From a virus: a stretch of DNA of 38,680 nucleotides. Under the pieces are notes generated by a model. It made no database searches. It saw only the letters and a list, made by a program, of their open reading frames with translations, and had not been told where the DNA came from. Below are positions 19,601 through 26,548 of this stretch, piece after piece (position 1 is the stretch's first letter; every line of letters starts with the position of its first letter). The translations under genes and the position numbers were made by a program. The stretch spans positions 1 to 38,680 of the IMG/VR virus record IMGVR_UViG_3300000117_000064; one strand, 5' to 3'.

Positions 19601-21336
19601 CTGGAGCCAACTCTCCAATAGGGAGCCAGGATGCTACCTTACTACAAATATACACTGATAGTTTAAACCCTCCCGATCCTGGTGATCCACTTGGTTTTGC
19701 TCCTATGCATATAAGCCAGGAGTTTGATATTTCTCAAATTAGTAGACAAGGAAATCAGCAGCCGTTGCTTTTCTCTGTATACTTCAAAAAGGTTTTGGCG
19801 GAAAACACGGAAGCTAACGACCCAGAACTAAACCAATTCAAACTTCGTTGTGGGTTGGGAGTACCTGGAGACCCTTACAGAGAAGACGTTTCTGTGACAT
19901 GGGATCAAGAAACAGGAGCCCTTGTTACCTTTACTGTTTCTGCTACGGAAGGTTCTTATAGTCTTGATAATGTTACTTCTGACGCAGAAGAAACGAATAA
20001 CGGATGGTTTAGAGCTAAAGTACTGTTAGTAGACTTTAGTAATGATTCACCTAATGGGTATATAGAAATGACTCCTTATCCAAATGCATATGTAGAAGGT
20101 ATGGCAGGAATATCTTACTCTACTATTTGGGGACCTCAATGTGTTGTTGGTCAAGAAGCACAACAAATAACACAAGGAGGAGGAACTTATGTGGCCTCAG
20201 GTAGCAACGAGGTTGTGGTGCCTCTTTTCGACACCTATATTTCAGGAAACCCGTATAATGCTGAATTCCGTAACTCTAGTATTCTTGATGGAGTAGGGTT
20301 TACAGACACTTCAGGCGCTCCTAGCACGAACGAGTTCAAGATTTTCCGTATAGACAAGTCCAAGAAAATTCCTGACCAAGAAAATTTCTTAATTGATAAT
20401 ACGTTTATTAAATCCAAATCCTTAGGAGGCTTCCCAAGAATGAGGTTTGAAGTAAGCGATAATGTAGGCAACTTTAACCGTTTTCCAAAAGACCATAAGT
20501 TCCGCATGGATGTTTCCGCTCTAATCGCTGATGAGAAAACAAAGTTCATTGGTGGCGGGCAGATGGGAGTATGGATCCATACTGAGCCCATTCAAGGGTA
20601 CTTCTGGAGTTTCACTCCTAATGGTTGGACTCCAATGAAGACTACTGACGTAAGCCGAGAGCAGGTTATAGGTCAATGGTCGCATATCTACAACTTCGAG
20701 AGCAGAGAGTTAGTAGGTACGGGTAGCACTTGCCTGAACACTCTTATTCAGGCAGCTACTGGGGTGGATAATGTAAACTTTAATACCATTAAAGAAGAGT
20801 ACTTCGATACTTTCTCTGTTGAGTTCGACACTAGGAACTGGACCAAGATGAATGGTAGTGAGTACCTTGATGTTATTCCTACTACAGAAGAATTCTATAA
20901 GGTAATGGAGCAGGTAAACCTGGACACCGCAAATTATGTTGTAGAAGTGTTTATGGTGCCTAACAATAACGTAGACAAGTACCTTGTTATTGATAACATA
21001 GAACTACATAACCTTACTATGAGGGATTGGGCAGGAATAGGTACTGGGCATGGAATAGAGACCTCTGGTACTCCACTTACTCCTTTCGTTTTTGAGAACA
21101 AGCTTCTTCTAAATAAACCTCAATTAGCAAGCGTTCTGAAGTTCTATAATGGTATGACTGGAAAAGCTGCTGGCGAGTATACAACAAACCTCAACTCTAG
21201 AGATGCTACTATAACTTCAGATATTCACGAAAGTAAAGGAGGCTCAAGGCTGAACTACCGCATATCTCCTGAGTGGGTGGATAATACTAAGGACGTTGAT
21301 CACGGAAATTACGAAGAAGTGGAGTTCGATAACTAA
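10621..21336 (+). CDS. Giant baseplate-anchored adhesin: gpI/gp7-like N-terminus, beta-helix, ten FN3-like repeats, CBM-like domain
   Basis: An in-frame TTG at 10618 exists, but the ATG at 10621 in a TGATG overlap is the likelier start, giving 3571 aa. Residues 1-400 resemble tail protein gpI/T4 gp7-type proteins: NCPEEYLQYIAQLIGWRL (331 on), W-R-x-Q-L-R-x-A-V-D-L-Y-K-K-S-G-T-x-G-A-I, ending near 384. Residues about 1155-1580 are short strands with stacked Asn/Cys turns, a probable right-handed beta-helix. Residues 1716-2684 hold ten FN3-like repeats, each with an early Trp and a Y-x-W-R-V-type strand (second Trp at 1778, 1882, 1985, 2095, 2197, 2296, 2388, 2480, 2572, 2663). Residue 2694 on starts with a basic RRDLRRRNF segment. 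Residues about 3051-3173 look like a phage CBM-like sandwich (FSVYFKK ... GWFRAKV ... IWGPQ). It probably links baseplate to receptor binding. No frame break is seen. Confidence 0.7.
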   Translation: MGRKYTKRNFGEYLEALVPELYTVEDINLSGLELDPALDIINRHISLADQCSTFLSVSAISGDPETERLDSISGISQFFVKQNALTKVSPFDLETKILLPLGFTLADYGSRTEFIEAISENIMPLLVPATQTDSSNLENNISTLSALTESTDASSVHNYLVDSLGWFYFLNTSADGGLDYSPSSYVLSAFGDVFEGKTLETVDGIKGLTEYLWRNVAASGSFAQFIPEDYVSGTADANVEASAGEVATYTSGIQKLDAIKTMMDVVYSPLYLDSTDTKVRDSFDSFIDAGIKQTEKVASGPMTKFLRIMGYSVTDISDEVEGIGLLYDIENCPEEYLQYIAQLIGWRLRGNAPSKWRHQLRTAVDLYKKSGTLGAIQAAINTLITDSVFDVSGKASELWESYLPHLVWYALGTESPLFKDLTTWTADKALLGQIYSYSSSSVEENLKIVTDQILLDLYKAFPQNFRYCEELMPVPRFFGLDKQGCEEEEVYTLVGEPDMLPFRVIRPEDGGYQAQRKVAITNGEEAAWDASLSEGPLGYGVYLKGLERTPGERPEYLKFRGDLTFLFNYRNKVNWPLPPFEEIKYYRDSITSGGMIKLLVERLKCFQVREEFAEWLGSFITEATLTDDSNLGSLNEWLMFFPEQQEALNFNDVVLNPSDYQRNLIDLFNGKSSHLFIDFDETDFDFSKTTLEGDGKYALYEAARISREFSPAHTITRVNLNASAIDDYDADADMRSFIGLKSTDGYEGYASGAVLSNFESSGVAGTSTFGRDDVDNIYDSYLSSTTVFEPLPETPASYNPNNFIVAHDYVNTAKEDFESFHLEKRANRDGRVNIYGKDFMYSRNYLNQRNNRHIEDDEFVVENDSQGSPSGIVFGPFDFEIAIGQDAPLFRKNGNRPNGQVDSWGFSRLGIKYTFQNQASYDYFLDYNPRYNFRYNPDIYEDAFNLSGFDWIWPSNGYYAPMRGTRTLDQPNLTMYFMPPGRSQADFQEIVNMFVGFSSQDPEDRYGIRWGLEYSRYDYPFGFRQGPGPWDPRCNDPDRGGFQMIGQNFTGAGNPFHIDLDPSGAWDPGRAVNNIPSWFTAAGFELVPNSRFAGTGADLVKRDRSLSFWTTAADGRWIVNRGIDVEVEAVYGLDAVSSTLSPVPAILAIEPGAMVDVNCAISGVDEVGRIAEQAWYLQREYNATDRYFFDCDYSKCGEGHFLYLQTLSGVYQGCTFDYCTGQAIQNRYDIGKTAPVATKPTTILVKDSHLYNCGGHEVIFKHGGKGRVDNQPVIYEPGEKNFNPGGSWTSYNITLQNHGSTEFPAKHIVEDSTLIQNADYVYMSSSTPGYSNWDSMSPEARIAAASEPNRGGRKSWRGLLSAVKTRPSSPLHVVRFPTRTVPTFGDLATINPGPEDQETVVVEDTGDLYYYTGGGPYEIIDGFPSWKHFPDAEFGYTRSHVKLANNLFFFIQAHSNQNQMKIQQAKLLEIKHNCFIYDRGAGNATGGAFNGVRSDISCKIDGNPEDKLWDEDFNHLSTSSIQISNNVASARNGATAGIKFTIYDSQFWDNKNKYTTDPNKPFNLNSTNGPFAILTPKIIGQENVGRTWDIQRTKMKYSPPGYVVGGVFTPTNDWEDVNVADSAQHRKNLIEAALENGRVENAITAAFIRNESWEQFKNSTDRANETFTASGDDGVFFTDRPYNVSIDGAYPTASTGSGPRLEPPSTLNPPPAISGEFPPNNSTGVYTDITDLSWNPNGLTDTYDVYFGTSTSPPLVGDDQTATTYDPGTLATNTTYYWRVDGENVNGVTVGTEFSFTTGGPAPPAPGQSTNPNPAYDATDVARNQTLTWDAPAVTGSEGPAERYDIYFSKTSDWDGNNLVNSNTSMLSYTPSTMQYLQEYTWRVDAKNISGTTTGVEWTFTVEDAPPPPGVPTDIVPANGATLVDINQLLSWTAPVESPGNGPVVDYKVYLTDQPTGPVGTDSIGTTSNTFIDPGTLEYDTPYRWSVFARGVPDANGNPQSTSTGPKTFRTAEAPGPPDVVTDRLPSAGSTDVETNVTLSWVEPTTGGPLVDYSLYFDTAANWNPNVTGPTEILPAGTTSWNPGYLLEQDTLYRWAIISRGVIVNGVRQTANPGSITFRTETIAPDPPGIPGNLTPADGEIDVSINQTLSWSTPTEGPVDEYDVYFKAPGGFLELVTTTTDLYYDPGTLLYYGTYSWKIVARGSGGESESSVQTFRTISLPDPGGPLGLPSAVSIGKPSNTTEAPVWSDLTWLASNNTSSYEVFLDTSASPSTSLGVTESTFLELDNLDSNTTYYWRVDSTNVNGTTTGNEFTFATGDQAVPAPVTLGIPNGPEKTLTNLSLSWRPAEDAESYDVYLDEVSPPSTLLGNAKTTYIDATDLKYGTTYFWEAVAKNKEGETSGTEFSFSTIGSAPPGSVVSGAPDDTTNVEINTPLSWLAASATTDYKVYLDTSSSPSSLVGTTSTTVLEIQELEYSTTYYWRVDTVGLGGSNTGTQFSFTTRDPDPPASVTFGVPNGVSGVNVATDLVWGASPSATTYRVYLDSSSPATTLVGTTSNTFLDVDDLDPSTTYNWRVDAGNLGGYTTGSGFSFTTEVLPDVVTGGAPNLQFDVPINGTVLQWIEASEAEDYLVYFGINPEDLDLVGITSQTQFPLQPLRYGTTYYWKVTSRNGGGTTVMPFEWMFQTESEPIIPAKVNRRDLRRRNFAKVLPKESYYERTGHNAPVSWDVSTLENSYVSSLGEMPLGYVASAGTFHPVVDPIVPSGVWHHCEGLNSSSIFSGVSTSATFPYRGITELGEGSQYVDRCQTPDIYITMHELLELKARDYAKEIIEASAEQYADEDYWKENIVSLANSAIDTGYVLNSFSEYENFSFGLGLHKLFTAYSKYFLNHGTSPYFWDKTGGNVFAHVFGKGLYNCDFKNKGAGYALPDGRSFFASSVDSGLSINSDTVWLESSTERNNLISDSGSVGEVLENPTWITLNPATYEEEEGVLHVLPGANSPIGSQDATLLQIYTDSLNPPDPGDPLGFAPMHISQEFDISQISRQGNQQPLLFSVYFKKVLAENTEANDPELNQFKLRCGLGVPGDPYREDVSVTWDQETGALVTFTVSATEGSYSLDNVTSDAEETNNGWFRAKVLLVDFSNDSPNGYIEMTPYPNAYVEGMAGISYSTIWGPQCVVGQEAQQITQGGGTYVASGSNEVVVPLFDTYISGNPYNAEFRNSSILDGVGFTDTSGAPSTNEFKIFRIDKSKKIPDQENFLIDNTFIKSKSLGGFPRMRFEVSDNVGNFNRFPKDHKFRMDVSALIADEKTKFIGGGQMGVWIHTEPIQGYFWSFTPNGWTPMKTTDVSREQVIGQWSHIYNFESRELVGTGSTCLNTLIQAATGVDNVNFNTIKEEYFDTFSVEFDTRNWTKMNGSEYLDVIPTTEEFYKVMEQVNLDTANYVVEVFMVPNNNVDKYLVIDNIELHNLTMRDWAGIGTGHGIETSGTPLTPFVFENKLLLNKPQLASVLKFYNGMTGKAAGEYTTNLNSRDATITSDIHESKGGSRLNYRISPEWVDNTKDVDHGNYEEVEFDN
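15766..18672 (+). repeat. Tandem array of ten FN3-like domain repeats (coding)
   Basis: The distance between equivalent TGG codons (15952, 16264, 16573, 16903, 17209, 17506, 17782, 18058, 18334, 18607) is 312, 309, 330, 306, 297, 276, 276, 276 and 273 nt. So repeats 1-5 are long (102-110 codons) and repeats 6-10 short (91-92 codons). DNA similarity is visible around the Trp strand: the block TATTGGCGTGTAGA and nearby GTAAACGG recur with few changes between repeats 1 and 6. Linkers are Pro/Gly-rich (PPAPGQ, PPPPG, DPPG). Confidence 0.8.
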
Positions 21337-22430
21337 TGAGAGGAGAAGTTTCAATTTGGAAAAACGGTGAGGAAGTTTATCGTGAAGCTAACCTGCTTTG
21401 CGATGGAGCGGGAATCCTTATTGCCGATCTTATGACGGTATCTCCTTCTCTTAGTTTGGTAGAGGATCACGCTACTTCTAGTATATTAGATGCTTCTAAC
21501 TACACCATACAGGCCATATCCTTTGGTACGGGTGAGGAAGCATTCCAGTCTAATGCTCACGCTATGACTGAGGATAAACAGGCCCAGCTTACTATAGCTT
21601 ACGCAAAGTTTGGAGACGGAGATTTCAGTACTTCAAGCGTTCCGGCTATCGTAGACTTAGCTTCTGGAGGCAGTATGGAGGGCTCCTCATTTATCCCGCA
21701 TGTTGGTTTGCCAGATGCTCCAAGCCCTATCCCTACGGTACTACAAACAGGCAACACGGCTCCTTCAGAAACGATAAATAAGGTTGACGTAAGTTCCGTT
21801 TTCCCAGGAAATGGGCAACTAACCAACTTCTTACCTAGTTCTATTCTTAGTGCTACTATGTCAGGAACCCTGCTTAGTGATCCTGAAGATGCTTATTATG
21901 CGGCGTCCTTACTTGGAGCTTTTCCAGAAGGCGCACCGAATCTCTCTGAGGTTATACTTAGGGAGAATGGGTCTAATATAGTAGAAGTATCTCCCGTATC
22001 GGGGTACTTCAATACAGCCTCTAGCATGGATGTTTCGGGTTTCGTAAATATGGTAATGTCCTCTGTGCCCTCAGATACATACTCAATGTCCAGTACTACA
22101 GAAGGATTATGTTTATCGGCTGCTCCTACATTCGCTGAGGACGGCATTGTAGAGTACTCTGTAACACTCGCTGCGGGAGATGTTCAGTTTGCTAATGCTT
22201 ATGGCGGGATATTCCATCTGGGTCTATGGACAATAGATAGAGAAGCCTCTATTAGGAAGGGAAATACTCCTCCATATTCGTTTAGTGTGCTAAATAACCC
22301 TAGAGAATATAGGTTGTTTGCCCGTAAGGGTATAACAAAAAGCCTATCATATATTAGTGATGATGGTGCCTCGGCAGGAAACACTAACTACAGTGATCTA
22401 ACTATCAAATGGAGGATCCATTTCGTATGA
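21336..22430 (+). CDS. Virion structural protein, paralogue of the next gene (364 aa)
   Basis: Starts in a TAATG overlap after the giant gene, with GGAG about 11 nt upstream. The N-terminus reads RGEVSIWKNGEEVYREANLL then GAGILIADLM, and later YTIQAISFGTGEE; the C-terminus ends YSDLTIKWRIHFV. The same framework (G-x-x-x-I-x-K, N-L/I-I/L, Y-x-I-x-x-I-x-x-G-x-G, and a closing W-x-I strand) recurs in the following protein. The framework is familiar from small tail-fibre-associated or adaptor proteins of tailed phages that I cannot name. The middle (residues 85-270) is Ser/Pro/Gly-rich and unique to this copy. A role in attaching or bridging fibres to the baseplate is inferred from its position between adhesin genes. 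Confidence 0.45.
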   Translation: MRGEVSIWKNGEEVYREANLLCDGAGILIADLMTVSPSLSLVEDHATSSILDASNYTIQAISFGTGEEAFQSNAHAMTEDKQAQLTIAYAKFGDGDFSTSSVPAIVDLASGGSMEGSSFIPHVGLPDAPSPIPTVLQTGNTAPSETINKVDVSSVFPGNGQLTNFLPSSILSATMSGTLLSDPEDAYYAASLLGAFPEGAPNLSEVILRENGSNIVEVSPVSGYFNTASSMDVSGFVNMVMSSVPSDTYSMSSTTEGLCLSAAPTFAEDGIVEYSVTLAAGDVQFANAYGGIFHLGLWTIDREASIRKGNTPPYSFSVLNNPREYRLFARKGITKSLSYISDDGASAGNTNYSDLTIKWRIHFV

Positions 22431-23026
22431 ACTTTGTTGAAGATTTAAATATAAAAGGACACCTTACTATTTCCAAGCGAGATAAGCAGGGAGAGGAAGA
22501 GGTTGTTTTTGACGATCATAACATTATCGTGAGCGGCATGGGTGTTGGGCTATCCTATCTCTTCACCGCTTCTGGATCAGATACAGTTACTGATTATCAG
22601 ATAGATCGAGTTCAAATTGGCGTGGGTGGTCCTCCTGCCCAGGTTACTGCTGGCATTAATGAGCTTTTGGATAGTCTTGCTACAGTCGATGAATATGGTA
22701 CAGGCTCCAATCTAAACATCGAGGAGCGTGAACAGATAGTAGGGGGTGTTCTTTCTGATCCTAGGCCCTTCGCACTTATCCCAGCCTCTAAGTGGAGTAG
22801 GGTTGGTGACTCGTCAGTACGGTACACAATCGTTATTGACGAGGAAGCTTGTAATGACCTCACTCGATTGGGCTCTGCCGCAGCATTAAACGAGATTGGC
22901 CTTTTTATGAAGAACCCTACTGGCTATCAAGACGCCAGGCCCATCTTAGTAGCGTACAGGACCTTCAGTGACATAGTAAAAACGAGTGATTTCTCGTTAA
23001 TCTTTAGGTGGACTATCAACTGGTAA
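22427..23026 (+). CDS. Virion structural protein, shorter paralogue (199 aa)
   Basis: Two starts are possible: ATG 22409 (205 aa) and ATG 22427 (199 aa). I choose 22427 because it forms the ATGA overlap usual in this operon and has GGAGGA 10 nt upstream, while 22409 has no ribosome-binding site. The N-terminus reads NIKGHLTISKRDKQGEEEVV then HNIIVSGMGVGLSYLF, and TDYQIDRVQIGVGGPP follows. The C-terminal half has NEIGLFMKNP and ILVAYRTFSDIVKTSDFSL ending in F-R-W-T-I-N-W. The N-E-x-G-L-F followed by a-x-R/Y-x-F-x-x-I-x-K-x-x-x-x-S-L pattern is common in small phage tail-associated proteins. It looks like the compact form of the preceding 364-aa protein. Exact function unknown. Confidence 0.5.
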   Translation: MNFVEDLNIKGHLTISKRDKQGEEEVVFDDHNIIVSGMGVGLSYLFTASGSDTVTDYQIDRVQIGVGGPPAQVTAGINELLDSLATVDEYGTGSNLNIEEREQIVGGVLSDPRPFALIPASKWSRVGDSSVRYTIVIDEEACNDLTRLGSAAALNEIGLFMKNPTGYQDARPILVAYRTFSDIVKTSDFSLIFRWTINW

Positions 23027-23032
23027 TAAGCA

Positions 23033-26000
23033 ATGACATTTAACGAAACAGATATTTATACGGCCAGCGGTAGTGTCGCTTTGTTCAACCAGTGGACTCC
23101 CACTGTACATAAATTCTCGACCGACAGCTTTTACAATTGGGAGCAGGACAACCTCCCCCTCTACGACCTTGAGGAGCGTACATACCACCTATGGGAACAA
23201 AACGGCTTCTCTACCTCTGCTGGAGTTCCTGGTCTAGCTTTAAGTGTGTCTGCTGACGCTGATGCTGATGTTTTAGCTGCCAACAGGAACGTTTTTACTG
23301 ACCTTAGTTCCTGCATCGCTGCTATCCCCAAGATCGTCCGCTTCCCTGTCCTTGTCGAGGTCGGCAGCATTGGGGATCTAGGTCCTTTAGAGCTTCACAA
23401 CTTCCGTATAGAGGAACAAGGCTCAATTGAGATTATAAATAGGGGATTTTCTCGTAGTCTAGCGGCCTCTTCCTCAGTAAACCAAGCCGAGGCTCCTGCT
23501 GACGGCTTCCTTGCTAACGCTTCACACTCTTTAGTACGTAGCCTATCAGCTATGGACGTTAGTTCCACGCTAAGCGACACTAAATTAGTACATCTTGGCA
23601 CGAATGTACTATCCTCTACGACTGACTCGCGTGTAACCAGCCTGTACTCCTGCCTTTACCCTAAAAGTAGTGATGTAAAATCGCCCCTTAGTGTGTCTTG
23701 GGATCTTCAACCCTCTGCAACAGCGAATGTCTTCTCTGTCTTACCTTACGAGCGTAGTGTTGGAGCAGAGGACACATCCATACCTTCTATGGACTTTAGT
23801 GCTTTGTCACAATCGACTGAGCTACCTATTACCCGTGTACCCATAGCTGCGGCACAAGAAGTAAATGGATGTGTTTACTTGAACCGCCTAAGCAAACTAT
23901 CAGTAAAGAACTGTGATGGTCCTATCTACATTAGAAATTTCTTTGTGGATGGAGAGCGCATAAGGGAAACTGCTATAGATGTCCTAAACTCTGATGTAGT
24001 TCTTGAGAACTGCGCTGCGGTCAGGGCTACGTTCGGATTCAAAGTAAGCAACTCCCGTGCCGTACTTTCCAGGTCTGCATTTGCGTATAGAAACTATGGA
24101 ATGTATGATGCTGCTACTCGTAAGAATAGCGGTGCTGGATTCCACTTCTTCAACTCAGAGATTACTTTAAGTGGTAACCCCATAGCTGGTTCCGCAGGAG
24201 TAGGAGACTCCTTAGCGACTAGAGAAGATACTGTATTCGTGGCATCTCGTAACTATGACGGGGTGGTACTTGACAACTCCCGTATAGTAGGAGGCTTAGA
24301 GAGAAGTTCAGCTACGAACTCAGCCACTCATAGTCTTTTTGCTTGTGAGCTAAACAACCACGCTGGAGTTTTGTTGCGTAACTCCTCTGCTGAAGTAAAG
24401 GGCCTTGTTGATTTGTATGGAAACAAAAAAGGAATCGTATCTACAAACTCTAATACCACCTTCCAGCAAATATGCCATCATGCTAATGAGGAAGTAGCTA
24501 TTCACGCTAACAACTCTCAGTTTATGTTAGATACTAGTTCCAGCTTTACTAATGCTGGGCAATCCGATAGGGCCCAGGTAGAGTTTTCTGCTAACGGACA
24601 AGACTTAGTATTGAATAACCACTCAGAGTGGTCCTTCCAACGAAAAGATGATATTCCTGGAAGCTACGGCAATGCTCGCTTCTGGGATAATCATGGTCGA
24701 GTATCCTGGGAAGGAAGTGTAAAAGCTTCTTTGCCTTCTATTAGTTTAGAAGGTGGATCAAAAGCAGAAGTGCTCCATCCTTACTTCCGTCATACCTCCT
24801 CTGATATTACTCCTCTAAACCATCCTGTGTATGGTAGGGTAGTAAAGGTTACAGGAGGATCGGAAGCATCTATGTTTGGGTCTAGTAGAGGTTGTACTTT
24901 TGCCTATGGTCCTACTGGTTACATTCGTCAACGTCAGGTGGCTGGTTTTGTAGCACAAGATAACTCCACTATACAATTCCACGGCCCTACTGCCCTGTGC
25001 CAGTTTGGCGTAGATATACTAGCAGAAAATAACTCCGTTATAAATATAAAACCTGCGGACAGTAAGGGAGGAGGCATTGATGCCAGTGGTTTTGTGTTGA
25101 GCGACACTCTAAACCATACTTCTGTAGAACTTCATTCTACTCGATCTTGCGTTGTAGTGGATAAAAACTCTACGCTCAATGCTGAGGACTTAGGATCATT
25201 TTTCCTAAATTGGGCACGTACTTCAGAAGGCCAAGCTGTTTTAGATCAGGGAGTAGATTACCGTACAGATACAATAGACTCTAGTTCTTTGACTACGCAC
25301 GGATGCCTTCAGTTCTGGCCCAACCCCCAAGAAGCCGATGTAATCTCTACTCAAAGTCTTGATGATTTAGGTTCAGCACCGTTCAGTCTTGCTGTTGGAG
25401 ACTTTCCTGTGTTCGCAGGGTTTGATGGAATAAATAGATTCTTCATCAAAGCAGAGATACTAAACACTAGTTATGGGTATGGCAATAACGATGATCACCT
25501 TTCTTATGGAGGTACTTGTGTTCGTGCTGTAAATAACTCTACTATAAACGTAAACAATGTACACTTCCCTATTGGAGGTAATGGTTCTTTTTACGACGGT
25601 CCTTTTTACACTACTGACTCCGATGAGTGTGCTCGTTTTGGCATATGGAACATAGCAGATTCTTCAAGGATGCAGTCTTCTTACTTATCAGTAAGTGGGA
25701 CGCATCCTATTAGCAGTCAGTATCATGGGCCCAGTGCCCTATGGTCTTCTTCTGTAGACGGAGTTTCTAATTCTGAAGCTCCTGGTTTCGGTGCCCCTAA
25801 ATCCACACCAGACACAGGAAGTCTTTCGGTTCTAGACGCTTTTGGTGCGGGGTCTGGGGTGTGGTCAGTAGCAAACGGAACTAGTATAAACTCACAAGGA
25901 AGGTTTTACCCAGAGAATGCAGTAGTTACTTCTATCTCAGAAGATCTTGTTGATGCAGGAGTAGCAGTTAGTTCTACTACTGCCTATTATCATTGGGGCG

Positions 26001-26548
26001 CTCCTTCAGGTACTAGTCAGAACCGTGGTCCTTTTAGGATTTACTGGTCTCCTGGAGCTTCAGCAAGACTTCTACAAACGGATTCCAGTGGATTCTATAC
26101 TGGAGGGTTTTCTGAGGTGTCTGCTGTAGTAGGACCTGCCTATCAATTAATATCTCAAAACTATTCTCTTTCTTCTGATTGTTCTGCGTTGGTTCCTGAA
26201 GGCGCTATCAACGCTAGTGGTGTGGCTCCTGAGCTTTTAAAGTGGTCAAGAGATACAGATGCTGATGGTATAGCGGATGCCTTATGGACTTCAGGTTATT
26301 ATTATACTAATGAATTCTTAGAAGAGAACCCAACCCAAGTAATGCTAGATGAGTCGGCAGCAGACGTATTTGCTAATGCTAAGAATGCATCTATTGGAAT
26401 GTCTAATAGGCCAAAGAAAGTAACTGTTTATAGGTCGCGTTTAGATTCGGAAAGCAATAGGGCTTCCGAAGCATATACAGGCGATTCATCAGATGCTGCT
26501 AGAGGGTTTAAGTCCGCTAGTGTATTTGATCTAAAGAGGGATAACTAA
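23033..26548 (+). CDS. Tail-fibre/spike-like protein with right-handed beta-helix (1171 aa)
   Basis: Starts 6 nt after the previous stop. Residues about 20-60 hold an anchor-like motif, FYNWEQDNLPLYDLEERTYH, closely resembling residues 28-50 of the next gene product. Residues about 285-690 are rich in short strands with Asn/Ser turns (VLENCAAVRATFGFKVSNS, GVLLRNSSAEV, GIVSTNSNTTFQQI, AENNSVINIKP), the look of a pectate-lyase-like beta-helix. Near the C-terminus DTDADGIAD (Asp1074, 1076, 1078, Gly1079, Asp1082) matches the D-x-D-x-D-G-x-x-D calcium loop of thrombospondin-3/EF-hand type. No glycosidase or lyase active site is recognised, so it is either a non-enzymatic receptor binder or a depolymerase I cannot see. 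A peripheral baseplate location is inferred from the shared N-terminal motif. Confidence 0.6.
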   Translation: MTFNETDIYTASGSVALFNQWTPTVHKFSTDSFYNWEQDNLPLYDLEERTYHLWEQNGFSTSAGVPGLALSVSADADADVLAANRNVFTDLSSCIAAIPKIVRFPVLVEVGSIGDLGPLELHNFRIEEQGSIEIINRGFSRSLAASSSVNQAEAPADGFLANASHSLVRSLSAMDVSSTLSDTKLVHLGTNVLSSTTDSRVTSLYSCLYPKSSDVKSPLSVSWDLQPSATANVFSVLPYERSVGAEDTSIPSMDFSALSQSTELPITRVPIAAAQEVNGCVYLNRLSKLSVKNCDGPIYIRNFFVDGERIRETAIDVLNSDVVLENCAAVRATFGFKVSNSRAVLSRSAFAYRNYGMYDAATRKNSGAGFHFFNSEITLSGNPIAGSAGVGDSLATREDTVFVASRNYDGVVLDNSRIVGGLERSSATNSATHSLFACELNNHAGVLLRNSSAEVKGLVDLYGNKKGIVSTNSNTTFQQICHHANEEVAIHANNSQFMLDTSSSFTNAGQSDRAQVEFSANGQDLVLNNHSEWSFQRKDDIPGSYGNARFWDNHGRVSWEGSVKASLPSISLEGGSKAEVLHPYFRHTSSDITPLNHPVYGRVVKVTGGSEASMFGSSRGCTFAYGPTGYIRQRQVAGFVAQDNSTIQFHGPTALCQFGVDILAENNSVINIKPADSKGGGIDASGFVLSDTLNHTSVELHSTRSCVVVDKNSTLNAEDLGSFFLNWARTSEGQAVLDQGVDYRTDTIDSSSLTTHGCLQFWPNPQEADVISTQSLDDLGSAPFSLAVGDFPVFAGFDGINRFFIKAEILNTSYGYGNNDDHLSYGGTCVRAVNNSTINVNNVHFPIGGNGSFYDGPFYTTDSDECARFGIWNIADSSRMQSSYLSVSGTHPISSQYHGPSALWSSSVDGVSNSEAPGFGAPKSTPDTGSLSVLDAFGAGSGVWSVANGTSINSQGRFYPENAVVTSISEDLVDAGVAVSSTTAYYHWGAPSGTSQNRGPFRIYWSPGASARLLQTDSSGFYTGGFSEVSAVVGPAYQLISQNYSLSSDCSALVPEGAINASGVAPELLKWSRDTDADGIADALWTSGYYYTNEFLEENPTQVMLDESAADVFANAKNASIGMSNRPKKVTVYRSRLDSESNRASEAYTGDSSDAARGFKSASVFDLKRDN

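Noticed and set aside
23434-25046. Exact TATAAATA octamers at 23434-23441 and 25039-25046
   Set aside because: Both are deep inside the beta-helix fibre gene with no nearby start; best taken as chance in AT-rich coding DNA and as a warning about the other promoter calls.
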